64,000 bases of DNA from positions 806,001 through 870,000 of the forward strand of contig JANQRU010000007.1 of the NCBI GenBank assembly GCA_028284415.1, given 5' to 3'. This stretch comes from Pyrinomonadaceae bacterium (lineage in GTDB: Bacteria > Acidobacteriota > Blastocatellia > Pyrinomonadales > Pyrinomonadaceae). Numbering within the stretch: position 1 is the first letter of the stretch; the number at the start of each line of letters is the position of its first letter. Under the pieces are notes generated by a model. The model had not been told where the DNA came from. It made no database searches and was given only the letters and a program-made list of their open reading frames with translations. The position numbers and the translations under genes were made by a program. This document shows positions 1 through 8,341 of this stretch, piece after piece.

Positions 1-24
1 AAAACAAGAGGAAAAAATAAAACT

Positions 25-408
25 ATGGAAAATGAAAAATCTGCACTTGGGCTTGATGGAAATGTTACAGCATTGATCGGCTACATTATTGGAATCGTAG
101 CATTAGTTCTCATTTTTATTGAGAAAGACAATAAATTTGTTCGTTTCCACGCTCTCCAGTCTGTTCTATGGGCAGTTGCTTATATCGCTACGGTAATCGT
201 TTTAACAATTTTAGGTGCAATTCTTGGAATCGCACTCGGAGCAGTTTCAGAAGGTCTCGGAGCTATTGTTGCATTATTAATGACCTTGATTTCGCTTGGA
301 GCAGTTTTAGTCTTTTTAGGCGGCTTGATCTTCGCTGCGATCAAAGCTTTTGGCGGAAACGAATTCAAACTCCCAGTCGTCGGAAACTTAGCTCAAAAAT
401 GGGTTTAA
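25..408 (+). CDS. DUF4870/Tic20-like small membrane protein
   Basis: This is a 127-residue integral membrane protein of the DUF4870 type. A short soluble N-terminus (residues 1-10) is followed by about three hydrophobic segments near 14-32, 47-72 and 80-108. The polar link between the first two carries the family hallmark F-x-R-x-H-A-x-Q (FVRFHALQS, about residues 38-46). The role of the family is unknown; a link to membrane organisation is only a guess. The ATG follows a GAGGAAA stretch that can act as ribosome binding site. The gene ends by overlapping the convergent purB stop by a few bases. Confidence 0.8.
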   Translation: MENEKSALGLDGNVTALIGYIIGIVALVLIFIEKDNKFVRFHALQSVLWAVAYIATVIVLTILGAILGIALGAVSEGLGAIVALLMTLISLGAVLVFLGGLIFAAIKAFGGNEFKLPVVGNLAQKWV

Positions 409-1697
409 TCAAAAACTCTCTTGAACACCTTATCTACATTTCGTAGATAGTGTTTCACATCAAATACGCGGGCAATTTCTTCGCTTGATAAATGTGAAGA
501 AATGTCCGCATCATTTTGTACTAAATCTTTATATTCGCCTCCCTCATCCCAAACTTTCATCGCATTTCTCTGTGTCCATTTATATGCTTCTTCCCGCGAA
601 ATTCCCTTTTGAGTTAAGGCAAGCATCAATTGTCCACTGAAAATCAAACCGCGTGTTAGATTCAAATTCTTGAGCATATTTTCAGGATAAACAACTAAAC
701 CATCGAGCAATGACGTCGTTTTTGCTAGCAGATAATCAAGCGTTACGGATGAATCAGGAAAAACAACTCTCTCCGCCGAAGAATGAGAAATGTCCCGCTC
801 GTGCCAAAGAGCTACGTTTTCCATTCCAACAATCGCATTTGCCCGAACAGTTCTTGCCAAACCACAAATCTTCTCCGACAAAATCGGATTGCGTTTGTGC
901 GGCATTGCTGACGAACCTTTTTGTCCAGTCTTAAATTTTTCTTGAGCTTCGCGGACTTCCGTGCGTTGCCAATGGCGGACGTTTAAGCCCATCTTTTCTA
1001 AAGAAGATGCAATAATTCCAAGCGTTGAAAGGTATTCTGCATAACGGTCTCTTTGAATAACTTGCGTCGAGATCGGTGCGGGTTTTAACCCCAAACGCTC
1101 GCAAACTCTTTCTTCAACATCAGGGTTCAAATGTGCAAACGCTCCAACTGCACCTGAGATATTTCCAACGGAAACTATTTCCTTTGCTTTTTCAAGACGC
1201 TCTTTGTTGCGTTGCATTTCCGCATACCAAAGGGCGAAAGTCATTCCGAATGAAGTAGGTTCAGCGTGAATTCCATGAGTTCGCCCAATTTGCGGTGTGT
1301 CTTTGAATTCATAAGCACGACGTTTCAAAACCTCAAGTAAACCATCAACTTTTTCAAGCAAAAGCTCACATGCTTCTTTAAGTAACAAGCCATTCGCCGT
1401 GTCCACAACGTCTGAAGAAGTTAAACCATAATGAACAAAACGTGCCGAATCACCGATGTTTTCAGCTAAATTTGTCGTAAATGCAATTACGTCGTGATCG
1501 GTAACTTTTTCAATTTCGTTAATTCTCTCAACTGTAAAAGCCGCTTTGGATTTTATGTTTTCTAAATCTTCCTGTGGAATTGTTCCGTCTTCAGCGTGAA
1601 CTTCACAGACAGCGATTTCCACATCCAACCATTTTTGAAACTTATTTTGAAGCGTCCAGATCGCCCCCATTTCGGGCAATGTATATCTTTCAATCAT
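405..1697 (-). CDS. purB: Adenylosuccinate lyase
   Basis: Adenylosuccinate lyase acts twice in purine synthesis. It releases fumarate from SAICAR and from adenylosuccinate. The 430-residue length is normal for the short bacterial form. The fumarase/aspartase-superfamily signature GSSAMPHKRNP is at residues 261-271, and the active-site His region RTHG is at 139-142. The protein is cytosolic. It overlaps the convergent DUF4870 gene at its 3' end and is separated by about 100 bases of repeat-like sequence from asd upstream. purF lies 52 kb away, so purine genes are not clustered here. Confidence 0.95.
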   Translation of the reverse strand: MIERYTLPEMGAIWTLQNKFQKWLDVEIAVCEVHAEDGTIPQEDLENIKSKAAFTVERINEIEKVTDHDVIAFTTNLAENIGDSARFVHYGLTSSDVVDTANGLLLKEACELLLEKVDGLLEVLKRRAYEFKDTPQIGRTHGIHAEPTSFGMTFALWYAEMQRNKERLEKAKEIVSVGNISGAVGAFAHLNPDVEERVCERLGLKPAPISTQVIQRDRYAEYLSTLGIIASSLEKMGLNVRHWQRTEVREAQEKFKTGQKGSSAMPHKRNPILSEKICGLARTVRANAIVGMENVALWHERDISHSSAERVVFPDSSVTLDYLLAKTTSLLDGLVVYPENMLKNLNLTRGLIFSGQLMLALTQKGISREEAYKWTQRNAMKVWDEGGEYKDLVQNDADISSHLSSEEIARVFDVKHYLRNVDKVFKRVFD

Positions 1698-1803
1698 TAT
1701 AATGTTTTATCCAGGCTTTTTTGCTCACGAATCACACTAATCTACACAAATAATTGATTTTTCGTTCGTATTATTCGTGCTATTCGCGGGCAAACTCTTT
1801 TTT
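1698..1803. repeat. Intergenic inverted word repeat (TTCGTG family)
   Basis: The gap between purB and asd holds an imperfect inverted repeat. One arm is built of CACGAAT words and the other of ATTCGTGCTATTCGCGGGC. Related copies occur near 9.25-9.38 kb, 47.82-48.02 kb and 63.69 kb. The arms could fold in RNA. No clear T-tract terminator was seen. Confidence 0.6.
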
Positions 1804-2844
1804 CTAGATTAATTTCTTATCAATCAATAATTCTGCATTCAAAACTGCTGCTCCGGCAGCTCCTCGAACTGTGTTGTGACTTAAAGCCACAAAACGATAA
1901 TCAAAAATATTATCGGGGAATAAACGTCCGACTGTAACGGTCATTCCATTTCCGTTATCTCTATCTAAGCGAGGCTGTGGACGTGAAGGTTCATCACATA
2001 CAGAAATAAATTGGTCAGGCGAAGAATGTAAATTCAATGAAGGAAAATCAATCATTGCCTGCTTTACATCTTCTAATGTTGCACTGCGCTGTAGATTTAC
2101 GCGAACAGAAGCCGTATGTCCATCAATCACCCCAACCCTGAAACACTGAGCTGAAACTGTAAAATCCGCTTTTTCAATTATTTCATCTTCTAATTTACCA
2201 AGAATTTTTTGAGCTTCGGTTTCGGCTTTTGGTTCTTCTCCTGCAATGTATGGCAGAACGTTGTCAAAAATATCTAGGCTTGCAACCCCCGGATAACCTG
2301 CTCCGGAGACGGCTTGCATAGTCGTAACAATAACTGATTCCACTCCAAATGCTCGATCCAAAGCTGCCAACGGCGGGGCAAAACTAATTACTGCACAATT
2401 AGGATTAGTTATGATAAATCCGCGATCAAACCCTCGTTTCTCTTGTTGTTTTTCAATTAGACCTAGATGATCAGGATTAATTTCAGGAATCAGAAGCGGA
2501 ACATCTTCTTCCATTCGATATGAAGATGAATTACTAATCACGGGATAACCTGCTCTTGCAAATGCCTCTTCTGTTTCTCTTGCAACCGACGATGGCAAGC
2601 TTGAAAACACAAAATCACAATCAAGCGGAGGTGCAATTGGTACAACCTCTATATCTTTCACATTTTCAGGCATTGGCGTCGAAAGTTTCCACGCACAAGC
2701 TTCTTGATATGGTTTCCCAACCGATCTCTCAGAAGCCGCCAAAGCAGTAATCTCAAACTGCGGATGATTTTCCAAAAGCTGGCAAAATCTCTGTCCGACA
2801 GTTCCCGTCGCTCCTAAAATTCCTACACGATATTTATTACTCAT
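1804..2844 (-). CDS. asd: Aspartate-semialdehyde dehydrogenase
   Basis: The enzyme reduces aspartyl phosphate to aspartate semialdehyde with NADPH, the branch point for lysine, threonine and methionine. The N-terminal Rossmann motif is GATGTVGQRF (residues 11-20). The catalytic cysteine is in NPNCAV (Cys150), and the SGAGYPG loop is present. Sequence style (SNSSSYRMEEDVPLLIPEIN) matches the archaeal/fungal-type Asd rather than the E. coli type. At 346 residues the length is complete. It lies downstream of the aminotransferase with a 60-base repeat between, as part of the scattered lysine gene set on this strand. Confidence 0.93.
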   Translation of the reverse strand: MSNKYRVGILGATGTVGQRFCQLLENHPQFEITALAASERSVGKPYQEACAWKLSTPMPENVKDIEVVPIAPPLDCDFVFSSLPSSVARETEEAFARAGYPVISNSSSYRMEEDVPLLIPEINPDHLGLIEKQQEKRGFDRGFIITNPNCAVISFAPPLAALDRAFGVESVIVTTMQAVSGAGYPGVASLDIFDNVLPYIAGEEPKAETEAQKILGKLEDEIIEKADFTVSAQCFRVGVIDGHTASVRVNLQRSATLEDVKQAMIDFPSLNLHSSPDQFISVCDEPSRPQPRLDRDNGNGMTVTVGRLFPDNIFDYRFVALSHNTVRGAAGAAVLNAELLIDKKLI

Positions 2845-2904
2845 TTATCATTCCTCATTTATCATTTATCATTCAGCAAAAAGACAAATGATAAATGATA
2901 AATG
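2845..2904. repeat. ATTTATCATT inverted word repeat
   Basis: The gap between asd and the aminotransferase consists almost wholly of the words ATTTATCATT on one side and AATGATAAAT on the other, which can pair. The same word family fills the gaps at 50.28, 55.49 and 57.74 kb. Confidence 0.65.
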
Positions 2905-4056
2905 TTAAATGCTCAAAGCTTGTTTCATTCTCTTGATACCTTCGCGTATGTCATCTTCACTTGCACAGAATGAAATCCTCAAAAATCCTTTTGCTTCGTC
3001 GCCAAATCCCAAGCCGTTGACGGTAATTACGCGATTTTCTAAAAACTTATTGACGATATCCATTTCTTCGCCGATCTCAGAAATATCAACCATCGAGTAA
3101 AATGCTCCTTCGGGTGAAACGGCTTTTAATCCCAACTCTTCATCAATCAATTTCACGAGCAAATCACGGCGACTTTTGTAGATTTCTCTTGCCTCGGCTT
3201 CTTCGCGTTTCCCGTCTTCCGTCCAGTATGCAAGCGAAGCCTTTTGTGTAATCGTCGAAGCACAAACTGTGTTGTAGCCGTGAACGACGAGTGCCTTTTT
3301 CATCGCTTCCGGCACGCCTAAAAGCCATCCCATACGCCAACCCGTCATCGACATATTTTTTGACAAACCACCGACAACCAAAGTTTTTTCATAAAATTCC
3401 GAGATCGAAGCAGGACGCTCGTCCGTAAAATAAAGTTCGCGGTAAATCTCGTCCGAAACAGCATAAATTCCCGTTCCTTCCAAAATTTTTGCAATAGTCT
3501 GGAGGTCTTCTTTTGAAAGCGTTCTGCCCGTGGGATTTGAAGGACTCAAAACAATCACCGCACGGGTTTTATCTGTGATAACTTTTTCAAATTCATTTGC
3601 GTCAAACCCAAAACCTTTTTCCTTCGGCAAACGATACAAAACCGTCTCCGCATCCGCCAAATTATTGATTGCCGGATATGCTGGAAACGCAGGATTCGGC
3701 ACCATTACCTCATCACCCTCTTCACAAAGCGTCATCAAAGCACAAAACAGAGCTTCATTTGAACCGACCGTGATAATACAATCATCTGCTGTAATGTCCA
3801 GATGCGGATATTCACCAACAATCTTCTCACGCAACTGCGGCAAACCGGCGTGTGATGTATATCCAAGCGGCTCTTCATTTATGACGCGAATCGCCTCATT
3901 ACGAATACATTCCGCCGTCCGCAGATCAGGTTGTCCGAGTCCAAAATTAATACTTCCCGGCAAAGCACTATCAAAAATTTGCCGTATATTCGATTTCTGC
4001 ATCCCTTGCAGACGCTTCGGCACTCGAAATTCATCTTGTTTTTCGCTTGGAATCAT
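2905..4056 (-). CDS. Class I/II PLP-dependent aminotransferase
   Basis: This is a 383-residue fold-type I aminotransferase. Visible motifs are the substrate region NFGLGQPDLRT, the PLP-contact stretch SPSNPTGR and the Schiff-base lysine in SKNMSMTGWRMGW. The family includes aspartate and N-succinyl-diaminopimelate aminotransferases. Because dapD, dapA and asd are neighbours on the same strand, DapC (N-succinyl-LL-2-amino-6-ketopimelate to N-succinyl-DAP) is a plausible role. Sequence alone cannot exclude an aspartate or aromatic aminotransferase. The latter would also feed the tyrosine pathway at 45-51 kb. Confidence 0.8.
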   Translation of the reverse strand: MIPSEKQDEFRVPKRLQGMQKSNIRQIFDSALPGSINFGLGQPDLRTAECIRNEAIRVINEEPLGYTSHAGLPQLREKIVGEYPHLDITADDCIITVGSNEALFCALMTLCEEGDEVMVPNPAFPAYPAINNLADAETVLYRLPKEKGFGFDANEFEKVITDKTRAVIVLSPSNPTGRTLSKEDLQTIAKILEGTGIYAVSDEIYRELYFTDERPASISEFYEKTLVVGGLSKNMSMTGWRMGWLLGVPEAMKKALVVHGYNTVCASTITQKASLAYWTEDGKREEAEAREIYKSRRDLLVKLIDEELGLKAVSPEGAFYSMVDISEIGEEMDIVNKFLENRVITVNGLGFGDEAKGFLRISFCASEDDIREGIKRMKQALSI

Positions 4057-4189
4057 AGCTTTTGATAATAACTTTGTATTGGTTCTCTGTAAAATACTTA
4101 TCGCTATTACAATTGATTTTATATGTTTGAATTAGTGTTGAATTAGTTTAGAAACAGGCACTGAGAGGAAGAATGTTGGAAAATTGCGA

Positions 4190-5125
4190 CTATTTGAGTT
4201 GATGAGTGAAAAAAACCAAGTCTTTTTTATTTGAATTTTTTGATAGTTTTATTTTTATATTCAAATTCATTAAATCATTGGGAAGCTTAAACTTAATATA
4301 TTTTTGGTTTCGCATACTCGGAATTATCTTATCAGCAAAGTCATTGATATTTTCACTCTTTTTGGGAAAAACAGCTACCCCACCACTTGCCTCAACAATG
4401 CTTCTGATAAACTTTTCTGCTTTTTTTCTAGGACTATACCTAAATCCAAATCGTCGCTTCTGCAGATCTTGTAATAAACCTATGAAGAAAACTTGAACGT
4501 TTTCCTTCTCTAATAATTTAATTAATTCTCTATTGCTTTTTAGACTCATTCTATCTTCACCATCTGAAATAACAATCACAAATCGACGATAATTTTTACC
4601 TATACCTTTTTGACCAGCAACTATCTCAACACTTTTATAAATAGCGTCAACCAATGCGGTTTTTCCACCTTGAACGTAAAAACTATCTAAAATTTTACTA
4701 AGATAATTAGTATCAGAAGTAAACCTGTCTGTAACTTGTATTTTCTTCAAATCCACAAAACGCATTAAAACAGTTCCATCCTGAGGACTGTTTTGATTTA
4801 TAATTCTCTTTGAAGAATCAATCACATCGTTCAACAAAAATCGCATAGACCCCGAATTATCCATTGATAAAGCATAAAGCAAGGGTGCCGTTTCGGTTTC
4901 CAACGTAAAATCAGTTATTTCTATGTTATTTACCCGTAAACGTAGATCTTTTCTATCTATATCAGTAATTAAATTTCCATTTTTATCTGTAATAAAAAGT
5001 CTTAACTTCTGATATTTTTGGTTCTTTGATTTCTTATCTTGAGAGAACGTAATGCTGCTTGCCAAGAGGCATATGAAAATAATGATACTAAAATTTTTAG
5101 TCAATTTTTTCAGCAGTAAATTCAT
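4190..5125 (-). CDS. Secreted VWFA-related protein
   Basis: A signal peptide (residues 1-28, hydrophobic IIIFICLLASSITFS) precedes a short beta-rich N-terminal domain and a von Willebrand factor A domain. The metal-ion-dependent adhesion site begins at SMDNSGSM and continues with a Thr in GGKTALVDAI and an Asp in VISDGEDR. This layout is typical of VWFA-related proteins that are abundant in Acidobacteriota. Function is probably protein binding outside the cytoplasm. It sits as cargo between the aminotransferase and dapD, with 14 bases to dapD. It looks AT-richer than its neighbours. Confidence 0.8.
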   Translation of the reverse strand: MNLLLKKLTKNFSIIIFICLLASSITFSQDKKSKNQKYQKLRLFITDKNGNLITDIDRKDLRLRVNNIEITDFTLETETAPLLYALSMDNSGSMRFLLNDVIDSSKRIINQNSPQDGTVLMRFVDLKKIQVTDRFTSDTNYLSKILDSFYVQGGKTALVDAIYKSVEIVAGQKGIGKNYRRFVIVISDGEDRMSLKSNRELIKLLEKENVQVFFIGLLQDLQKRRFGFRYSPRKKAEKFIRSIVEASGGVAVFPKKSENINDFADKIIPSMRNQKYIKFKLPNDLMNLNIKIKLSKNSNKKDLVFFTHQLK

Positions 5126-5139
5126 AATTTAATAAGATT

Positions 5140-5970
5140 CTATCTTAAATAATCTTCTAACTGTGTCGAAGAATCCGTTTTTTCATCGCGGTATTTGACG
5201 ATGATTGGTGCATAAAGTGATAAACCATTTTCTTTACCAAAACCGCTTGTAATATTGCGAGAACCTTGTACGACAACTGCATTTGCAGGAACTTCAAGAG
5301 GATTTTCACCATCGCTTTTAATAATTTTATTGTTCGGTAAGTCGAAAACGGGAGTCGAACGAGTCAAGATTACGCCTGAGGCTAAAACTGCTCGTGTCCG
5401 AACAATTGTTCCTTCATAAACCCCCGTATTTCCTCCCACCAAAACATCATCCTCAATAACAACTGGCATCGCTCCGATTGGTTCTAAAACGCCACCAATT
5501 TGAGCGGCGGCAGAAAGATGCACATTTTTACCGATTTGAGCACAACTTCCGACGAGTGCGTGCGAATCAACCATCGTGCCTTCATCAACATAAGCACCAA
5601 CATTTATATACATCGGCGGCATACAAACGACGCTTTTTGCAACATAACTTCCATCCCGAATTGTTGAACCCCCCGGAACAATTCTAACGCCGTCTTCCAA
5701 ACTCATCGGATGCAATGGATAAGTTTCTTTATCAAAAAACTTGAATGATTCCGTGCCTTTCGACATCTCGATCATTCCGCCCATCTTAAACCCGAGCAAA
5801 ATTCCCTGCTTCACCCACGCATTCGTCCGCCAATTTCCTTCCGAATCTTTCTCTGCCGCACGAATCTCGCCTTTCCGTAAAGCCTCCTTAAAAGATTCAA
5901 AAATCTCTCGATCATTTGCTGTAAAATCTGATTTTTCAGTTAACTCTTTTATTTCTTCTTGTAAACTCAT
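5140..5970 (-). CDS. dapD: Tetrahydrodipicolinate N-succinyltransferase
   Basis: DapD transfers succinyl from succinyl-CoA to tetrahydrodipicolinate in the succinylase branch of lysine/DAP synthesis. The 276-residue protein has an alpha-helical N-terminal domain. A left-handed beta-helix of hexapeptide repeats follows, with [20 protein letters not shown] and [15 protein letters not shown] as clear examples. The conserved [19 protein letters not shown] stretch is present. Its presence with dapE implies the succinylase route to meso-DAP. The intact start lies 24 bases after the end of the disrupted peroxiredoxin frame. Confidence 0.93.
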   Translation of the reverse strand: MSLQEEIKELTEKSDFTANDREIFESFKEALRKGEIRAAEKDSEGNWRTNAWVKQGILLGFKMGGMIEMSKGTESFKFFDKETYPLHPMSLEDGVRIVPGGSTIRDGSYVAKSVVCMPPMYINVGAYVDEGTMVDSHALVGSCAQIGKNVHLSAAAQIGGVLEPIGAMPVVIEDDVLVGGNTGVYEGTIVRTRAVLASGVILTRSTPVFDLPNNKIIKSDGENPLEVPANAVVVQGSRNITSGFGKENGLSLYAPIIVKYRDEKTDSSTQLEDYLR

Positions 5971-5994
5971 TGTTTTATATAATTTCTATCTTAT

Positions 5995-6528
5995 TTATTT
6001 TTTCTTTAGTGAATCGTATTTTTCAGCCAAAGCATCCGAACGAGCTGCGTAGATTGAAGTTATCACGGAGCGGTCGGATGGTCGAAAGGCACGTAGCATT
6101 GTGCGTCTCGAACGGATTATTCCTTTTGCATCAATGATAACCACCGCTCGCATAAAAGCGGTCGGAAAAATCCAATGAAAGCTGTATTATTCTGTAATAC
6201 TTCGATCATCGTCAGCCAACAATATCAGAGGTAGTCTATGTTTTCCTGAAAACTCCGAATGCTCTTCTACCGTCCCGGGCGAAACACCTACGATTGTAGC
6301 TTTTGTTTCCAAATAATCATTCCAATTGTCACGCACGGAACACATTTGTTTTGTGCAAATAAGCGTTTCATTTTTCGGATAAAAAAGCAATGCAATAATT
6401 TTCCCCAAATGATCGGAAAGCCGCCAGGTATTTCCTTTTGAGGTTTTGAGTTCGAAATCAGGTGCTTTACTACCTATTTGAACAGAAAAGTTCTTTTCTG
6501 TTTCATTCTCGTAAAGTAGGTTTTTCAT
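5995..6528 (-). pseudogene. Peroxiredoxin (BCP/AhpC-TSA type) interrupted by an in-frame TAA
   Basis: The reading frame encodes a peroxiredoxin. GSKAPDFELKTSKG is followed by FYPKNETLICTKQMCS (peroxidatic-Cys region) and VGVSPGTVEEHSEFSGKH. It stops at a TAA (6187-6189) after SITE. Translation in the same frame then continues for 63 codons (YSFHWIFP, VVIIDAKGIIR, a Ser/Lys-rich end) to a second TAA at 5995-5997. The continuation has the normal peroxiredoxin C-terminal strand and helix. This points to a recent nonsense mutation or a base-call error rather than a real 113-residue protein. An ochre codon gives no reason to propose recoding. Confidence 0.75.
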
Positions 6529-6554
6529 TTATTTATTTGGAAGTATGGCTGATT

Positions 6555-7004
6555 TTACTCATAAATTATTGAGTAATCGCTGTTTTCTTGTTTCTTAAAT
6601 GCTCTTTGAGCTTGCTTGCCTACATAATCCATGCTGCCACCACTCATAATTTTTATGCTTTCAATATTTATTTCGTCTTTATCATGCCCTGAATAATTTA
6701 CTTCAGCAGCAACTATCACAGCTTTCCCTGACGGCAATTTTATCTTGATAGTTCTGGTAGCTTCATCGATTTCCAGATTATCTTTTTCTATCTGTTGCCA
6801 ACCTTTTGACATACCCGTTGTCTTTTCCGCCGAGGTGATTCTAGGCTTTTCATAATTAGCAATATTTTTGACCTTGTATTCAATTTCAATAACCGAACCT
6901 GATTTATTGATAATCATAAACTCGCTCAGCGTTGAACAAGATGTTAAAAATACAGATAGACAGATAATTAAAGATAAATAAAATGTTTGTTTAATCATTT
7001 TCAT
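6555..7004 (-). CDS. Lipoprotein, tandem paralogue A
   Basis: This is a 149-residue predicted lipoprotein. The lipobox LTSC falls at about residues 20-23 after a hydrophobic leader. The remainder is beta-rich with the motifs STLSEFMIIN, IEIEYKVK and INIESIKIMSGG. It is clearly paralogous to the next gene, sharing TLSEF, EIEYKVK, SGHD/GGHD, NIESIKI, VGKQAQ and FKKQEN. No catalytic residues or known domain were recognised. It is probably a small envelope protein arising from tandem duplication. Confidence 0.7.
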   Translation of the reverse strand: MKMIKQTFYLSLIICLSVFLTSCSTLSEFMIINKSGSVIEIEYKVKNIANYEKPRITSAEKTTGMSKGWQQIEKDNLEIDEATRTIKIKLPSGKAVIVAAEVNYSGHDKDEINIESIKIMSGGSMDYVGKQAQRAFKKQENSDYSIIYE

Positions 7005-7190
7005 TTTGGCTAATGTAAAAATCTGTTTTTATTTTCCCGTAATTTTCATTCAACTGCGGTTCGAGTAAAAGAGTAGCAGAAATTCGACGATTCATATCTC
7101 TTACTTCGTCAACTTATTCAAGTTTCAAAGTCCAACCAAGTAATAAGTTTCAATTTCTTCCATGAGTAATTTTTAGGTGCTTAAATTACT

Positions 7191-7631
7191 TTATTTGTAA
7201 AACATCACGTAAGAGTTATTTTCCTGTTTTTTAAATTGCGTTTGAGCTTCTTTACCAACGAAATTTCTTTCGCCGCTTCCGCCCTTAATCTTAATGCTTT
7301 CGATGTTAATGCTTCCTTCATCGTGTCCGCCGTAATCAACCTTTGACTCAATAACAACCGCTCGATTCACAGGTAATTTTACGTTGACAATTCCCGATGC
7401 TTTATCAACCTGCAATCTGTCCTCAGCAATGGGTTTCCAATCTTGGTTCATTCCTCCCAACTTGTCAGGAGAAGTGGTTCTGACGGACTCCATAAGATTC
7501 ATATCTTTAACTTTATATTCAATCTCGATCTCCGAATTTGATTCATTAACGATGATAAATTCAGAAAGCGTCGTGCAAGACGTCAAAAACATCGTCAAAC
7601 CAATAATCAACAAAATAGTTTTTAGTTTCAT
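7191..7631 (-). CDS. Lipoprotein, tandem paralogue B
   Basis: This is a 146-residue predicted lipoprotein with lipobox LTSC near residue 19 and the same fold pattern as the 6.6-7.0 kb gene. The pair is separated by 186 bases, mostly without features. Downstream of the stop, AGTAATTT and AAATTACT can form an 8-bp stem, but it lacks a T-run. Immediately upstream, only six bases away, is the orphan dapA 3' end. This gene pair therefore originally followed dapA directly. Confidence 0.7.
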   Translation of the reverse strand: MKLKTILLIIGLTMFLTSCTTLSEFIIVNESNSEIEIEYKVKDMNLMESVRTTSPDKLGGMNQDWKPIAEDRLQVDKASGIVNVKLPVNRAVVIESKVDYGGHDEGSINIESIKIKGGSGERNFVGKEAQTQFKKQENNSYVMFYK

Positions 7632-7636
7632 AATCT

Positions 7637-7690
7637 TTAACCCAAATCATCTAAAATTTCTTTTAATTTCTTCTCGCTTGCTTTTGAAAC
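7637..7690 (-). pseudogene. Orphan 3' end of a second dapA copy
   Basis: Eighteen codons on the minus strand read VSKASEKKLKEILDDLG followed by TAA. The intact dapA ends VSRASQKKLKAILEELK. Over 54 bases the two agree at 38 positions by my count (about 70 percent), with differences mostly at third positions. This is therefore a diverged homologous 3' end and not a fresh duplication. It abuts the left end of the RAYT element exactly (7690/7691). The frame has no start and no upstream body. It is a remnant of the original or an alternative dapA terminus. Confidence 0.75.
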
Positions 7691-8321
7691 CGTCCCTGAA
7701 AGGGACAGATTTAATAGCGTCGGGTGCAACCCGACGTTGATTGTCAACATTCGAGCCGTCCCTGTAGGGGACGAACATCAATCCCAGACATAAAGCTCAT
7801 CATATTCCATTTCATATTTTCGCAAAAACCCGCGAAATTCGTTCTTAAAATCTGTTTCCTTGTGTTTGATTTTCTGATTGGCAATATAATTTTTCACATT
7901 TTTAATCTGCGAATGTCCGATTGAAAACGCTCCGTAACCGTCCTGCCAATAAAATTTATCAAATTGCGAATCTTGCTTCTTTATCCAAACCGAACTGTCG
8001 CGTTTTATATCGCCGACAAGTTCGCTTAAACCCAGATTTTTATAAAGCGAGACCAGCAAATGTATGTGGTCGGCAGTTCCGTTCGCGGCAAGCAGTTTTG
8101 ATTTATTGTTGTTCAAAATTCCGCCGATGTATGAGAACAAATCCGGTTCGATTTCCGGCGTAATCAAATTTGCACGATTTTTTGTCGAAAAAATTACGTG
8201 AACGTATAAACTGACCAATGTTTGTGCCATAACCTGTTCGTCCCCTACAGGGACGGATTTTGCGTTGTTACAATTCGTCGGGATTCTCCCGACGCTATTG
8301 AATCTGTCCCTTTCAGGGACG
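7691..8321. mobile_element. IS200/IS605-like RAYT element with nested palindromic ends
   Basis: This 631-bp unit is bounded by imperfect inverted repeats (7691-7724 and 8288-8321, 33 of 34 bases matching). Each end carries three small palindromes in the same order: a GTCCCT..AGGGAC hairpin, a CGTCGGG..CCCGACG hairpin and an inner CGTCCC..GGGACG hairpin. The inner pair, 7757-7777 and 8235-8255, is an exact inverted match. Between them lies one tyrosine HUH transposase gene. HUH transposases of this class recognise hairpins. The architecture fits a REP-associated tyrosine transposase with its own REP pair. No target duplication is evident. Confidence 0.8.
7778..8230 (-). CDS. REP-associated tyrosine transposase (Y1/HUH family)
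   Basis: This is a 150-residue Y1 transposase. The N-terminal strand YVHVIFSTKNR (residues 9-19) and the HUH metal motif His55-Ile-His57 are intact. The helix that carries the nucleophile reads NVKNYIANQK, with Tyr115 as candidate. Such enzymes cleave single-stranded DNA next to hairpins and mobilise or process REP sequences. The gene lies entirely within the palindrome-bounded element and appears functional. It sits between the orphan dapA end and dapA. Confidence 0.9.
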   Translation of the reverse strand: MAQTLVSLYVHVIFSTKNRANLITPEIEPDLFSYIGGILNNNKSKLLAANGTADHIHLLVSLYKNLGLSELVGDIKRDSSVWIKKQDSQFDKFYWQDGYGAFSIGHSQIKNVKNYIANQKIKHKETDFKNEFRGFLRKYEMEYDELYVWD

Positions 8322-8341
8322 ATATTATTTTTTCAAATTTC

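Noticed and set aside
4147-4190. A third orphan dapA-like end (frame reads SVPVSK) behind the VWFA gene
   Set aside because: Only about 11 bases (GTGCCTGTTTC) match well; the codons before and after do not align, so chance is likely.
6187-6189. Recoding of the peroxiredoxin stop
   Set aside because: TAA is not used for selenocysteine or pyrrolysine, and the site is not a conserved Cys position.
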